Shown here: piece after piece, positions 7,902-14,408 of the stretch
Numbering within the stretch: position 1 is the stretch's first letter
Layout: each line of letters starts with the position of its first letter
Origin: TMED14 sp038145075
GTDB lineage: Bacteria; Bacteroidota; Bacteroidia; Flavobacteriales; Schleiferiaceae
Direction of reading: 5' to 3'
Assembly: GCA_038145075.1 (NCBI GenBank)
Contig: JAYQOY010000034.1
Span: 1 to 18,898 of the forward strand
DNA length: 18,898 nucleotides
Notes under the pieces: generated by a model
Seen by the model: the letters and a program-made list of their open reading frames with translations, nothing else
The model's database searches: none
What the model was told of the DNA's origin: nothing
Translations under genes and position numbers: made by a program

Positions 7902-7931
7902 AAAAAGGACCCCCGGGAGGAAGTCCTTTTT
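7902..7931 (+). terminator. intrinsic terminator after paaD
   Basis: A perfect 9-bp stem AAAAAGGAC (7902-7910) / GTCCTTTTT (7923-7931) encloses a 12-nt loop, and the descending arm ends in a T-run. It starts 13 bp after the paaD stop. It should end or attenuate the paaABCD transcript and separate it from the downstream block. Confidence 0.85.
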
Positions 7932-7934
7932 AAT

Positions 7935-8070
7935 TGTGAGGTTTGATTTGGTGTGAGGCCTTAGGGTCTGGTGTGAGACTTGGGGCACTACAAATGTGCA
8001 GGAAATTTTTAAAGTGTCTGAAAAAATTGTGAGAATTTGTGAAACGCGTAACTTGTCACAGATTTTCACA
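7935..8070 (+). promoter_or_regulatory. TGTGAG motif cluster upstream of the membrane-protein gene
   Basis: Within the 151-bp promoter-proximal spacer, TGTGAG occurs four times on the plus strand (7935, 7952, 7972, 8028) and TGTGAA once (8038). TGTGAAA at 8038-8044 also forms a perfect 7-bp inverted repeat with TTTCACA at 8064-8070, spacer 19 nt, and another TCACA is at 8056-8060. Such a cluster is compatible with a regulator-binding region for the second paa block. I find no convincing TAnnTTTG promoter, so the transcription start is not placed. Confidence 0.4.
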
Positions 8071-8084
8071 TTTATCTCCAACCG

Positions 8085-9476
8085 ATGACTAACTACCTGA
8101 AAATACTGCTTATACTGGCTTTAACCGGTCTCCCTAAGGCGCTCCAAGCGCAAGCCAGCGGATGGGTAGCTGGGGAATCGGGAAAGGCCTATGTCTTCCA
8201 GAAAGACAGTCTAATCCAAATCAATTTTCACACGGGAACGCGTCAGCTGCTGAGAAACGCGGTGTGGCAAGCCCTCGACAGCTTTCCCATTATGGGGGAG
8301 CCGGATCGCAAGATGCGGCACACAAAGCCCTATGTTCTCACCCATGGGGACACCACGATAATTTCATTTCCGGGTAGTGGGGTGGTCTATGGATTGAATA
8401 CCAAAGGACATCCGGTTCGACTAGATGACACGTACTACGGAGGCTACAACTTTGACTCCTTCCGTGCGCTTCATCAAGGGGTCTTGTATTCTATTGGCGG
8501 CTCTGGGTACTGGCAGCGCAACGGCTTAATCCTGTACTTTGATCAGCAGTTGCGCGAATGGGAACGCATCACCCCTTTCTTTGGAATGCCAAACGAGTTT
8601 AGCTTGTCTTTTGGTGCACAGGTGGATTCGAATGTCTTTTTACTGTGCAACGCGCCGGATAAAACCGTTGAGCCTAGTTTGACCGATTTCCAAATCTACC
8701 GGGTGAACCTAAAAGAGCGCGAGGCAGAAAGTATAGGCGTGTTTTCTTTGGACGATGGAAGCCGAGAGCACGTTATCACAGCGGTAGGCCATTTACGAAA
8801 TTATGCCCTCTTTGAGGTAGATGGATTTCTCATGGTGGCAGATGTTAGGGCGAATAAACTTTACCAATGGAGGGACCTAACCGCTGGCACAGGCCCGTAC
8901 AATGGGTACGAAGGAGTCGTTATCCAAAACGATACGGTCACCCTTATTTATTCATCCAGCACGATCACCAATCCCAGTGTGCGCTTTACCAAAGTTCCAT
9001 ACGAGGAGGTATTGTCCTACTGCGAAGACATAGATATGCCGGTCTACAGAACCACCGCCGAACAGCTCTTTTGGCGCTTCACCACGGAGTTTGTTTTGGT
9101 TTTTCTAGGCATAGTGTTTTTAGTGGTTTTTATAGTCCGGTACAATTTGCGCCAGCCGGCTGTTGAAAAGCAATTTGTGGATGCGCTTAATCCCCAAGAG
9201 GTCCGCTTGCTTCGGCACCTCGTTTTGCTGCCCCCCGGAAGATCTGCGGACATCGGGGAAATTGACCTTCTGCTTGAAATGGAGGACAAGACTTGGGAAA
9301 ACCAGCGCAAAATCCGATCTAAGTCCCTGACGCACATTAACACAACTGCCGAAGAGCTTCTAGGCTACCGAGACTTTATTCTGCGCGTTCCCCACCCGGA
9401 AGACAAGCGAGCCCGGCTCTACCACATTTCACCGGAATACCGGAATGTCGCGACAACCTTGCTCAGACACGTGTAA
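8085..9476 (+). CDS. membrane protein: periplasmic kelch/propeller-like domain, one TM helix, cytoplasmic winged-helix-like tail (unknown function)
   Basis: A 463-residue protein I do not recognise as a named family. Seen: a signal peptide (1 to about 23, ALQAQA-type cleavage site); a beta-rich extracytoplasmic region to about 330 with kelch-like GG...W spacing (LYSIGGSGYW, then REWERITPFFGM); a single hydrophobic helix at about 331-351 followed by RYNLR (positive-inside, so the C-terminus is cytoplasmic); and a charged 110-residue tail. The tail reads like a winged helix: helix PQEVRLLRHL, a possible recognition helix around ENQRKIRSKSLTHIN, and a beta wing FILRVPHPEDKRARLYHI. It starts 196 bp after paaD, beyond the terminator and the TGTGAG cluster, and ends 9 bp before paaG, so it heads the second paa block. 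A one-component transmembrane regulator is an inference; an anchored enzyme or adaptor remains possible. Confidence 0.85.
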   Translation: MTNYLKILLILALTGLPKALQAQASGWVAGESGKAYVFQKDSLIQINFHTGTRQLLRNAVWQALDSFPIMGEPDRKMRHTKPYVLTHGDTTIISFPGSGVVYGLNTKGHPVRLDDTYYGGYNFDSFRALHQGVLYSIGGSGYWQRNGLILYFDQQLREWERITPFFGMPNEFSLSFGAQVDSNVFLLCNAPDKTVEPSLTDFQIYRVNLKEREAESIGVFSLDDGSREHVITAVGHLRNYALFEVDGFLMVADVRANKLYQWRDLTAGTGPYNGYEGVVIQNDTVTLIYSSSTITNPSVRFTKVPYEEVLSYCEDIDMPVYRTTAEQLFWRFTTEFVLVFLGIVFLVVFIVRYNLRQPAVEKQFVDALNPQEVRLLRHLVLLPPGRSADIGEIDLLLEMEDKTWENQRKIRSKSLTHINTTAEELLGYRDFILRVPHPEDKRARLYHISPEYRNVATTLLRHV

Positions 9477-9485
9477 CTTCACCCT

Positions 9486-10259
9486 ATGGTTCTACTAAAC
9501 TACACCGACAGCGGCGTCATGTGTTTGACGCTGAATCGCCCCAGCACCTACAATGCCTTCAACCGCGAAATGGCACTTACGCTGCAAGATCTTTTGGACC
9601 AAGGGGCCGAAGACGAGGATGTTCGCGCCATTTTGCTCACGGGCGAAGGCAAGGCCTTTTGCAGCGGTCAGGATTTGAGCGAGGCCATTGATCCCGAGGG
9701 CCCTGGCTTGGACCGAATCCTCTCTGAACACTACAACCCCTTGGTCCGAAAAATGCGCGCGCTCCCCAAACCCATCGTCGTGGCCGTCAATGGCGTAGCC
9801 GCAGGTGCCGGGGCCAACCTCGCCCTGGCGGGAGATGTGGTCGTGGCCGCGGAGAATGCCAGTTTCATTCAGGCCTTCTCCAAAATTGGACTGATTCCTG
9901 ACACGGGAGGAACACTTACGCTTCCCCGTCTCGTCGGCCCCGCCAAAGCGTCCGCCTGGATGATGTTGGGGGATAAAATTTCGGGAACGGAAGCCGAGCG
10001 CGCTGGAATGATCTACAAGGCCTTCCCTGCGGAAGATCTACAAGTCGAAGCCCTGAAGCTTGCCGATCAGCTGGCCCAAATGCCCACCCGCGCTTTTGCC
10101 CTGACCAAGCAAGCACTGAATGCCTCCACCTATGCGGGGCTGGATGCGCAGCTGGAATTGGAACGCCAGCTACAGAACGAAGCTGGACAAACGCAAGACT
10201 TTAAAGAAGGGGTTTCGGCATTTTTAGAAAAGCGACCCCCACAGTTTTCCGGGAAGTAA
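9486..10259 (+). CDS. paaG: ring 1,2-epoxyphenylacetyl-CoA isomerase PaaG
   Basis: A 257-residue crotonase-fold enzyme converting the ring epoxide to oxepin-CoA and probably acting as Delta3,Delta2-enoyl-CoA isomerase later in the pathway. Signs: LTLNRPSTYNAF, the oxyanion-hole segments FCSGQDLSEA and AVNGVAAGAGANLALAGD, and Asp139 in LIPDTGG, equivalent to the PaaG catalytic Asp (IPDCGG in E. coli). Length and the C-terminus FKEGVSAFLEKRPPQFSGK match PaaG rather than PaaF. The start is ATG, 9 bp after the membrane-protein stop, with a pyrimidine-rich spacer instead of a Shine-Dalgarno. Confidence 0.94.
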   Translation: MVLLNYTDSGVMCLTLNRPSTYNAFNREMALTLQDLLDQGAEDEDVRAILLTGEGKAFCSGQDLSEAIDPEGPGLDRILSEHYNPLVRKMRALPKPIVVAVNGVAAGAGANLALAGDVVVAAENASFIQAFSKIGLIPDTGGTLTLPRLVGPAKASAWMMLGDKISGTEAERAGMIYKAFPAEDLQVEALKLADQLAQMPTRAFALTKQALNASTYAGLDAQLELERQLQNEAGQTQDFKEGVSAFLEKRPPQFSGK

Positions 10260-10307
10260 GCGTTCGCGCAAGAAGTTGGACCTTTGCTACCCCTTGAAGT
10301 CACAGCC

Positions 10308-11483
10308 ATGGAACAGAAATTAACCCCCATTCGTGTAGCTACCGTCGTTGGTGCGGGCGCGATGGGTTCGGGCATTGCCCAAGTGCTCGCTCAGGCGGGC
10401 GTCCGCGTGCACCTCTACGACACCAAAGACGACGCCTTGGAGCGCGCCATGCAGAAGATGCAGGCGACCATGGACCGACTGGTGGAAAAAGGCACATTTA
10501 CGGCGGAACGCGCTGCAGACATCCTGAGCCGCATTTCGCCCATTTTGTACTTGCGCGAGGCCGGCGACTCGGACCTCGTGATCGAAGCGATTTATGAAAA
10601 CCTCGAGGCAAAGCGCTCGGTCTTTACGACGCTTGACGACGTGGTTTCGGACGAATGCATCTTGGCGACCAACACCTCGTCGTTGAGCATTGCGGCCATT
10701 TCTGCAGGCGTGAAGAACCCCGCGCGCGTCATCGGTTTGCATTTCTTCAATCCCGCCCCCTTGATGCCTTTGGTCGAAATTGTGCCCAGCCTGGCGACGG
10801 ACCCACAGGTCTTGGAGCGTTGCGTCCAAGCGGTTGCCGCATGGGGCAAGACCGGCGTGGTGGCTAAGGACAGCCCCGGCTTCATCGTGAACCGTGTCGC
10901 CCGACCGTACTATGCAGAGGCCATGAATATGTTGGAAGAAGGCCTAGCGGATGTTCCCACCATCGATTGGGCCATGACGCAGCTTGCCGGGTTCCGAATG
11001 GGCCCCTTTGCCCTCATGGATTTGATTGGGCACGACGTCAATTATACGGTGACCGAAACCGTGTGGACGCAGTTCTACTATTCGCCCCGTTTCCGTCCCA
11101 ACTTGAGCCAAAAGCGCCTCCTCGAAGCAGGTTGGCTGGGCAAGAAAACCGGCCGAGGATTCTACGACTACCGCGACGGCGCTGCGGCCCCCGCAGCCAC
11201 GCAGGACCCCGCTTTGGGCGAAGCCATCGTTCAGCGCATTCTCGCCCTTTTGATCAATGAAGCGGCGGATGCGGTATACCGCGGGATCGCTAGCCCGGCC
11301 GACCTAGAAACCGCCATGACCAAGGGCGTCAACTACCCCAAGGGCTTGCTAGCCTGGGGCCTCGAATGGGGCTTTGACCGCGCGGAGGCCACCTTGCGCG
11401 TACTTCACGAGCGCACGGGAGACCCCCGCTACTTCCCCAATCCGCTGCTCCAAGACTGGGCCGCTAAAACTCCCACCTTTTAA
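10308..11483 (+). CDS. paaH: 3-hydroxyadipyl-CoA dehydrogenase PaaH
   Basis: A 391-residue NAD-dependent dehydrogenase that oxidises 3-hydroxyadipyl-CoA to 3-oxoadipyl-CoA. The N-terminal Rossmann fold has GAGAMGSG (15-22); the catalytic centre shows NTSSLSI, His145 in HFFNPAP and Glu157 in LVEIV. SPGFIVNRVARPYYAEA and MGPFALMDLIGHDVNYTVT are typical of PaaH. A second 3HCDH-type domain at the C-terminus is present (AVYRGIASPADLETAMTKGV). E. coli PaaH is about 475 residues, so this copy is the shorter form. ATG 10308 is preferred to 10284, which would add 8 residues before the conserved start. 48 bp after paaG. Confidence 0.93.
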   Translation: MEQKLTPIRVATVVGAGAMGSGIAQVLAQAGVRVHLYDTKDDALERAMQKMQATMDRLVEKGTFTAERAADILSRISPILYLREAGDSDLVIEAIYENLEAKRSVFTTLDDVVSDECILATNTSSLSIAAISAGVKNPARVIGLHFFNPAPLMPLVEIVPSLATDPQVLERCVQAVAAWGKTGVVAKDSPGFIVNRVARPYYAEAMNMLEEGLADVPTIDWAMTQLAGFRMGPFALMDLIGHDVNYTVTETVWTQFYYSPRFRPNLSQKRLLEAGWLGKKTGRGFYDYRDGAAAPAATQDPALGEAIVQRILALLINEAADAVYRGIASPADLETAMTKGVNYPKGLLAWGLEWGFDRAEATLRVLHERTGDPRYFPNPLLQDWAAKTPTF

Positions 11484-11491
11484 TTTCCGCT

Positions 11492-11986
11492 ATGTCTGCC
11501 CCTACGTTTGAACACGCGATCCACCGGGTCCGAAGCTGGAGCCACGAGGAATACGGCCAAAACTTGTCCGCCTTCATGGACGAGCAGCCCGCCTTGTTTG
11601 GCTTCTTGCTCAATCTGTCCGAAGAATTTGAGGACGACGAGCACGAACAGCTGGTGCGTTCGGCGCTCCTGTTGCGCGAGGGATTTCGACTGGCCGCCAT
11701 CGCCGTTCAACCTATCAGCAACCTCGTTATTGAGGACGTAACCCGCGGCGTCGTGGAGGCCTTTGAAGCCTTGGAGGCCAAGGACAGCATGAGCGTGGAC
11801 ACCGTTACGGAAGCGTCACGCAGCCCCTTTGTCTTCGCAGAAGTGCGCAACTTCCTTCATCAAGAGCTCCGCAAGGGCCTACCTGAAGAGCAACTCCAGC
11901 GCCACAACCTGATGCTGCTTATCGACATCCTCATCGGTTGCTTTGAGGAGGCGCTCGACATCCCCGAAGGTCCAAAGGCGTCGTAA
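11492..11986 (+). CDS. hypothetical protein, paa-operon associated (164 residues)
   Basis: I do not recognise the family. The protein is 164 residues, acidic and apparently all helical: alternating Leu/Glu/Phe patterns such as FLLNLSEEFEDDEHEQLVRS and a C-terminal LMLLIDILIGCFEEALDI segment; it has no signal peptide, Cys cluster or obvious active-site motif. It lies in the paa block, 8 bp after paaH and 9 bp before paaI, so it is very likely co-transcribed and coding is well supported by its context. Its role is not known from sequence; a small accessory or stabilising subunit is only a guess. Confidence 0.85.
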   Translation: MSAPTFEHAIHRVRSWSHEEYGQNLSAFMDEQPALFGFLLNLSEEFEDDEHEQLVRSALLLREGFRLAAIAVQPISNLVIEDVTRGVVEAFEALEAKDSMSVDTVTEASRSPFVFAEVRNFLHQELRKGLPEEQLQRHNLMLLIDILIGCFEEALDIPEGPKAS

Positions 11987-11995
11987 CTTCCCCCC

Positions 11996-12409
11996 ATGAG
12001 TGCGCTTTCTCCCGCCCAAATCGTTCAGAAAATGATGGACCAGGACGCCTTTAGCCAGTGGTTGGGCATTCAGGTCCTGGAAGTTGAGGAAGGACGTTGC
12101 GTGCTCCAAATGACCGTACGGTCCGAAATGACCAACGGCTTCCACGTTGCCCACGGCGGTATCACCTACAGCCTCGCGGATAGCGCCCTAGCCTTCGCCA
12201 GCAATAGCCACGGCCATCATGCTCTCAGCATTGAAACGAACATTTCGCACACCGCACCCGTTCAGGCGGGCGATGTGCTGGTGGCAGTAGCTACCGAACG
12301 CCAAAACGGACAGCGCATCGCGCGCTACGATGTGGACGTTCGCCGAAACGACAAATCCGTCGCTCTCTTCAAGGGCACGGTCTTTAAAAACGGTACCCCA
12401 TGGACCTGA
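11996..12409 (+). CDS. paaI: hydroxyphenylacetyl-CoA thioesterase PaaI (hotdog fold)
   Basis: A 137-residue hotdog thioesterase that releases CoA from ring-hydroxylated phenylacetyl-CoA side products. HGG (53-55), Asp62 in SLADSALAFASNS (the catalytic Asp in E. coli PaaI lies in the matching LADTAF), and C-terminal RYDVDVRRNDKSVALFKG are typical. Length agrees with E. coli (140). It begins 9 bp after the unknown protein behind a pyrimidine tract and overlaps paaJ by 10 bp. Confidence 0.94.
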   Translation: MSALSPAQIVQKMMDQDAFSQWLGIQVLEVEEGRCVLQMTVRSEMTNGFHVAHGGITYSLADSALAFASNSHGHHALSIETNISHTAPVQAGDVLVAVATERQNGQRIARYDVDVRRNDKSVALFKGTVFKNGTPWT

Positions 12410-13608
12410 CCCCTTATATCATTGACGGCGTTCGAAGCCCGATCGGCTCCTTTGGCGGCGCCCTCCGCGACGTGCGCGCCGACGACCTCGCGGCCCACAG
12501 CCTCTCCGCCCTTCTCGCCAAAAACCCTAGCCTCGACCCCGCCGCGGTAGCCGACGTGCTTTTAGGCTGTGCCAATCAGGCCGGCGAGGACAACCGAAAC
12601 GTGGCCCGCATGGCCAGCCTGCTCGCCGGCCTGCCAACATCGGTCCCGGCCGAAACCATCAACCGCCTATGCGCCTCCGGCTTGAGTGCCATTCAGCACG
12701 CCGCCCGCGCCATGACCCACGGCGATGGCGACGTCTTCATCGCGGGCGGCGTGGAACATATGACCCGCGGCCCCTACGTGATGAGCAAGTCCGGCCGCGC
12801 ATACGGAACCGACAGCCAGCTCTACGATTCCTCCTTCGGCTGGCGCTTCATCAACCCCAAAATGCGTGACAGCTACGGCGTCGACGCCATGGGGGAAACG
12901 GCCGAAAACCTCGTGGACCAGTACGGCATCTCTCGCGCCGACCAAGACGCCTTCGCCCTCTGGAGCCAGCAGAAGACCGCGGCGGCGCAAGCCGCCGGCC
13001 GCTTCGCCGAAGAAATTGCGCCCGTCTCCATCGCGCAACGCAAGGGCGACGCCTTGGTGGTTTCCCAGGACGAATTCCCCAAACCCGGAACCACCCTCGA
13101 AGCCCTCTCCGCCCTACGCCCCGCCTTCCGAAAGGACGGCACCGTCACCGCCGGCAATGCCAGCGGCCTCAACGACGGCTCGGCCGCGGTGCTCCTTGCC
13201 ACCGCCCAAGGCATCAAGGATCACAACCTCGCCCCACTCGCACGCGTAGTGGCCGGCGGAGTGGCTGGGGTCGAACCTCGGACCATGGGCATTGGCCCCG
13301 TGCCGGCCACCCAAAAGGCCTTGGCCAAAGCGGGCCTCTCCCTAAAAGACATCGACGTGATCGAACTCAACGAAGCCTTTGCGGCGCAGGCCTTGGCCTG
13401 CACGCGCGCCCTCGGCTTGGACGACCGCGACGACCGCATCAACCCCAACGGCGGCGCCATCGCCCTGGGCCATCCACTGGGCATGTCGGGCGCGCGCATT
13501 GCGCTCGCTGCTGCGCGCGAGCTGCACCGCCGCCAAGGCCGCTATGCCTTGGTGACCATGTGCATCGGTGTGGGCCAAGGGTATGCGGTAATTCTAGAGC
13601 GCGCCTAA
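12400..13608 (+). CDS. paaJ: 3-oxoadipyl-CoA / 3-oxo-5,6-dehydrosuberyl-CoA thiolase PaaJ
   Basis: A 402-residue thiolase that cleaves 3-oxoadipyl-CoA to succinyl-CoA and acetyl-CoA, the final step. The nucleophile Cys91 lies in NRLCASGL; the second half has NEAFAAQALA, His358 in GGAIALGHPLGMSGARI and Cys388 in TMCIGVGQG. SPIGSFGGALRDVRADDLAA at the N-terminus suits the PaaJ/PcaF branch. The ATG overlaps paaI by 10 bp; the stop overlaps the paaY start by one base (TAATG). Full length compared with the family (about 400). Confidence 0.94.
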   Translation: MDLTPYIIDGVRSPIGSFGGALRDVRADDLAAHSLSALLAKNPSLDPAAVADVLLGCANQAGEDNRNVARMASLLAGLPTSVPAETINRLCASGLSAIQHAARAMTHGDGDVFIAGGVEHMTRGPYVMSKSGRAYGTDSQLYDSSFGWRFINPKMRDSYGVDAMGETAENLVDQYGISRADQDAFALWSQQKTAAAQAAGRFAEEIAPVSIAQRKGDALVVSQDEFPKPGTTLEALSALRPAFRKDGTVTAGNASGLNDGSAAVLLATAQGIKDHNLAPLARVVAGGVAGVEPRTMGIGPVPATQKALAKAGLSLKDIDVIELNEAFAAQALACTRALGLDDRDDRINPNGGAIALGHPLGMSGARIALAAARELHRRQGRYALVTMCIGVGQGYAVILERA

Positions 13609-14186
13609 TGTTTTACGAATTCAACGGCCTCAAGCCCATTGTGCATCCGTCGGCCTTTGTGCATCCGCAGGCCAATGTGACGGGGGACGTTTGGATCGAA
13701 GAAGACGTCTACATTGGACCGGGCGCTGTGCTCCGGGGCGACTGGGGACGCATCACGGTAAAGAAGGGCGCGAATGTGCAAGAAAACTGTGTGGTGCACG
13801 TTTTTCCTGGGAAGGATGTGGTGCTCGAACCTTCGGCGCACATCGGCCACGGCGCCATTGTGCACGGCGCGCACGTCGGAGAGAATTGTTTAGTCGGCAT
13901 GAATGCGGTCCTCATGGACGATGTGGTGGTCGGCCCCGAATCCATTATCGGCGCCCTCGCTTTTGTGCCGCAGGGCATGCAGATTCCCCCGCGTTCGGTG
14001 GTGGTGGGCAATCCGGCCAAAATTGTCAAAGAGGTGAGCGACCAACAGATCGCTTGGAAGACGGAAGGCACCGGTTGGTATCAGCGCCTCCCAGCCGAAT
14101 GCCAAAAAAATTTAAAGGCCTGCGAGCCTTTGTCGGCTCCCGAGCCGAATCGCCCCCGTTCTGAGGGCGGATACAGCCCGCGTTAA
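13608..14186 (+). CDS. paaY: PaaY, gamma-carbonic-anhydrase-like hexapeptide-repeat thioesterase
   Basis: A 192-residue left-handed beta-helix protein. In E. coli PaaY is a thioesterase that removes the oxepin dead-end product and helps PaaG/PaaZ. Hexapeptide-like turns run from about 15 to 145 (VYIGPGAVLRGDWGRI, HIGHGAIVHGAHVGENCLVG), with the His residues of the gamma-CA metal site. VVGNPAKIVKEVSDQQIAWK and QRLPAECQ match the PaaY C-terminus, and length matches (196 in E. coli). Start ATG 13608 overlaps the paaJ stop. Last gene of the block; no convincing terminator follows. Confidence 0.94.
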   Translation: MFYEFNGLKPIVHPSAFVHPQANVTGDVWIEEDVYIGPGAVLRGDWGRITVKKGANVQENCVVHVFPGKDVVLEPSAHIGHGAIVHGAHVGENCLVGMNAVLMDDVVVGPESIIGALAFVPQGMQIPPRSVVVGNPAKIVKEVSDQQIAWKTEGTGWYQRLPAECQKNLKACEPLSAPEPNRPRSEGGYSPR

Positions 14187-14408
14187 TTGCCCGAAAACGT
14201 ACTGTCACATGGGGATTGCGCGTTTATTCAACATCTATTGTTAGATGAAACTAATAAAGTTTCAGATGATACTTATTGATGAAAAAGTGGACTAAAAATT
14301 GGTCATAATTCAGCATTTGTTTCAAAAAACACCAGAATTATTAACATCTAATTTTTGAAAAATCCCTATTTTGACCCCTCTTAACCAAAAATCACTTAAA
14401 TGCTAACT
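14187..14408. other. AT-rich intergenic spacer upstream of the secreted giant
   Basis: 222 bp without a gene, clearly AT-richer than its surroundings. Two weak hairpins follow each other: CATCT/AGATG (14232-14236/14243-14247) and GAAAC/GTTTC (14247-14251/14259-14263); neither has a T-run. Near the gene, TAATTTTTG (14349-14357) and TATTTTG (14367-14373) resemble TAnnTTTG but are off by one base in length, and no TTTG sits at the right distance. A promoter is expected here but not placed. Confidence 0.5.

Noticed and set aside
8038..8060. CRP/FNR-type site TGTGA...TCACA
   Set aside because: The spacer is 13 nt, not the 6 nt of a CRP site; reported only as a repeat cluster.
9486..10259. PaaF (2,3-dehydroadipyl-CoA hydratase)
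   Set aside because: The IPDTGG active site and the C-terminal EGVSAFLEKRPPQFSGK match PaaG better.
14133..14148. TCGGCTC/GAGCCGA hairpin as a terminator for paaY
   Set aside because: It lies inside the paaY coding region and has no T-run after it.
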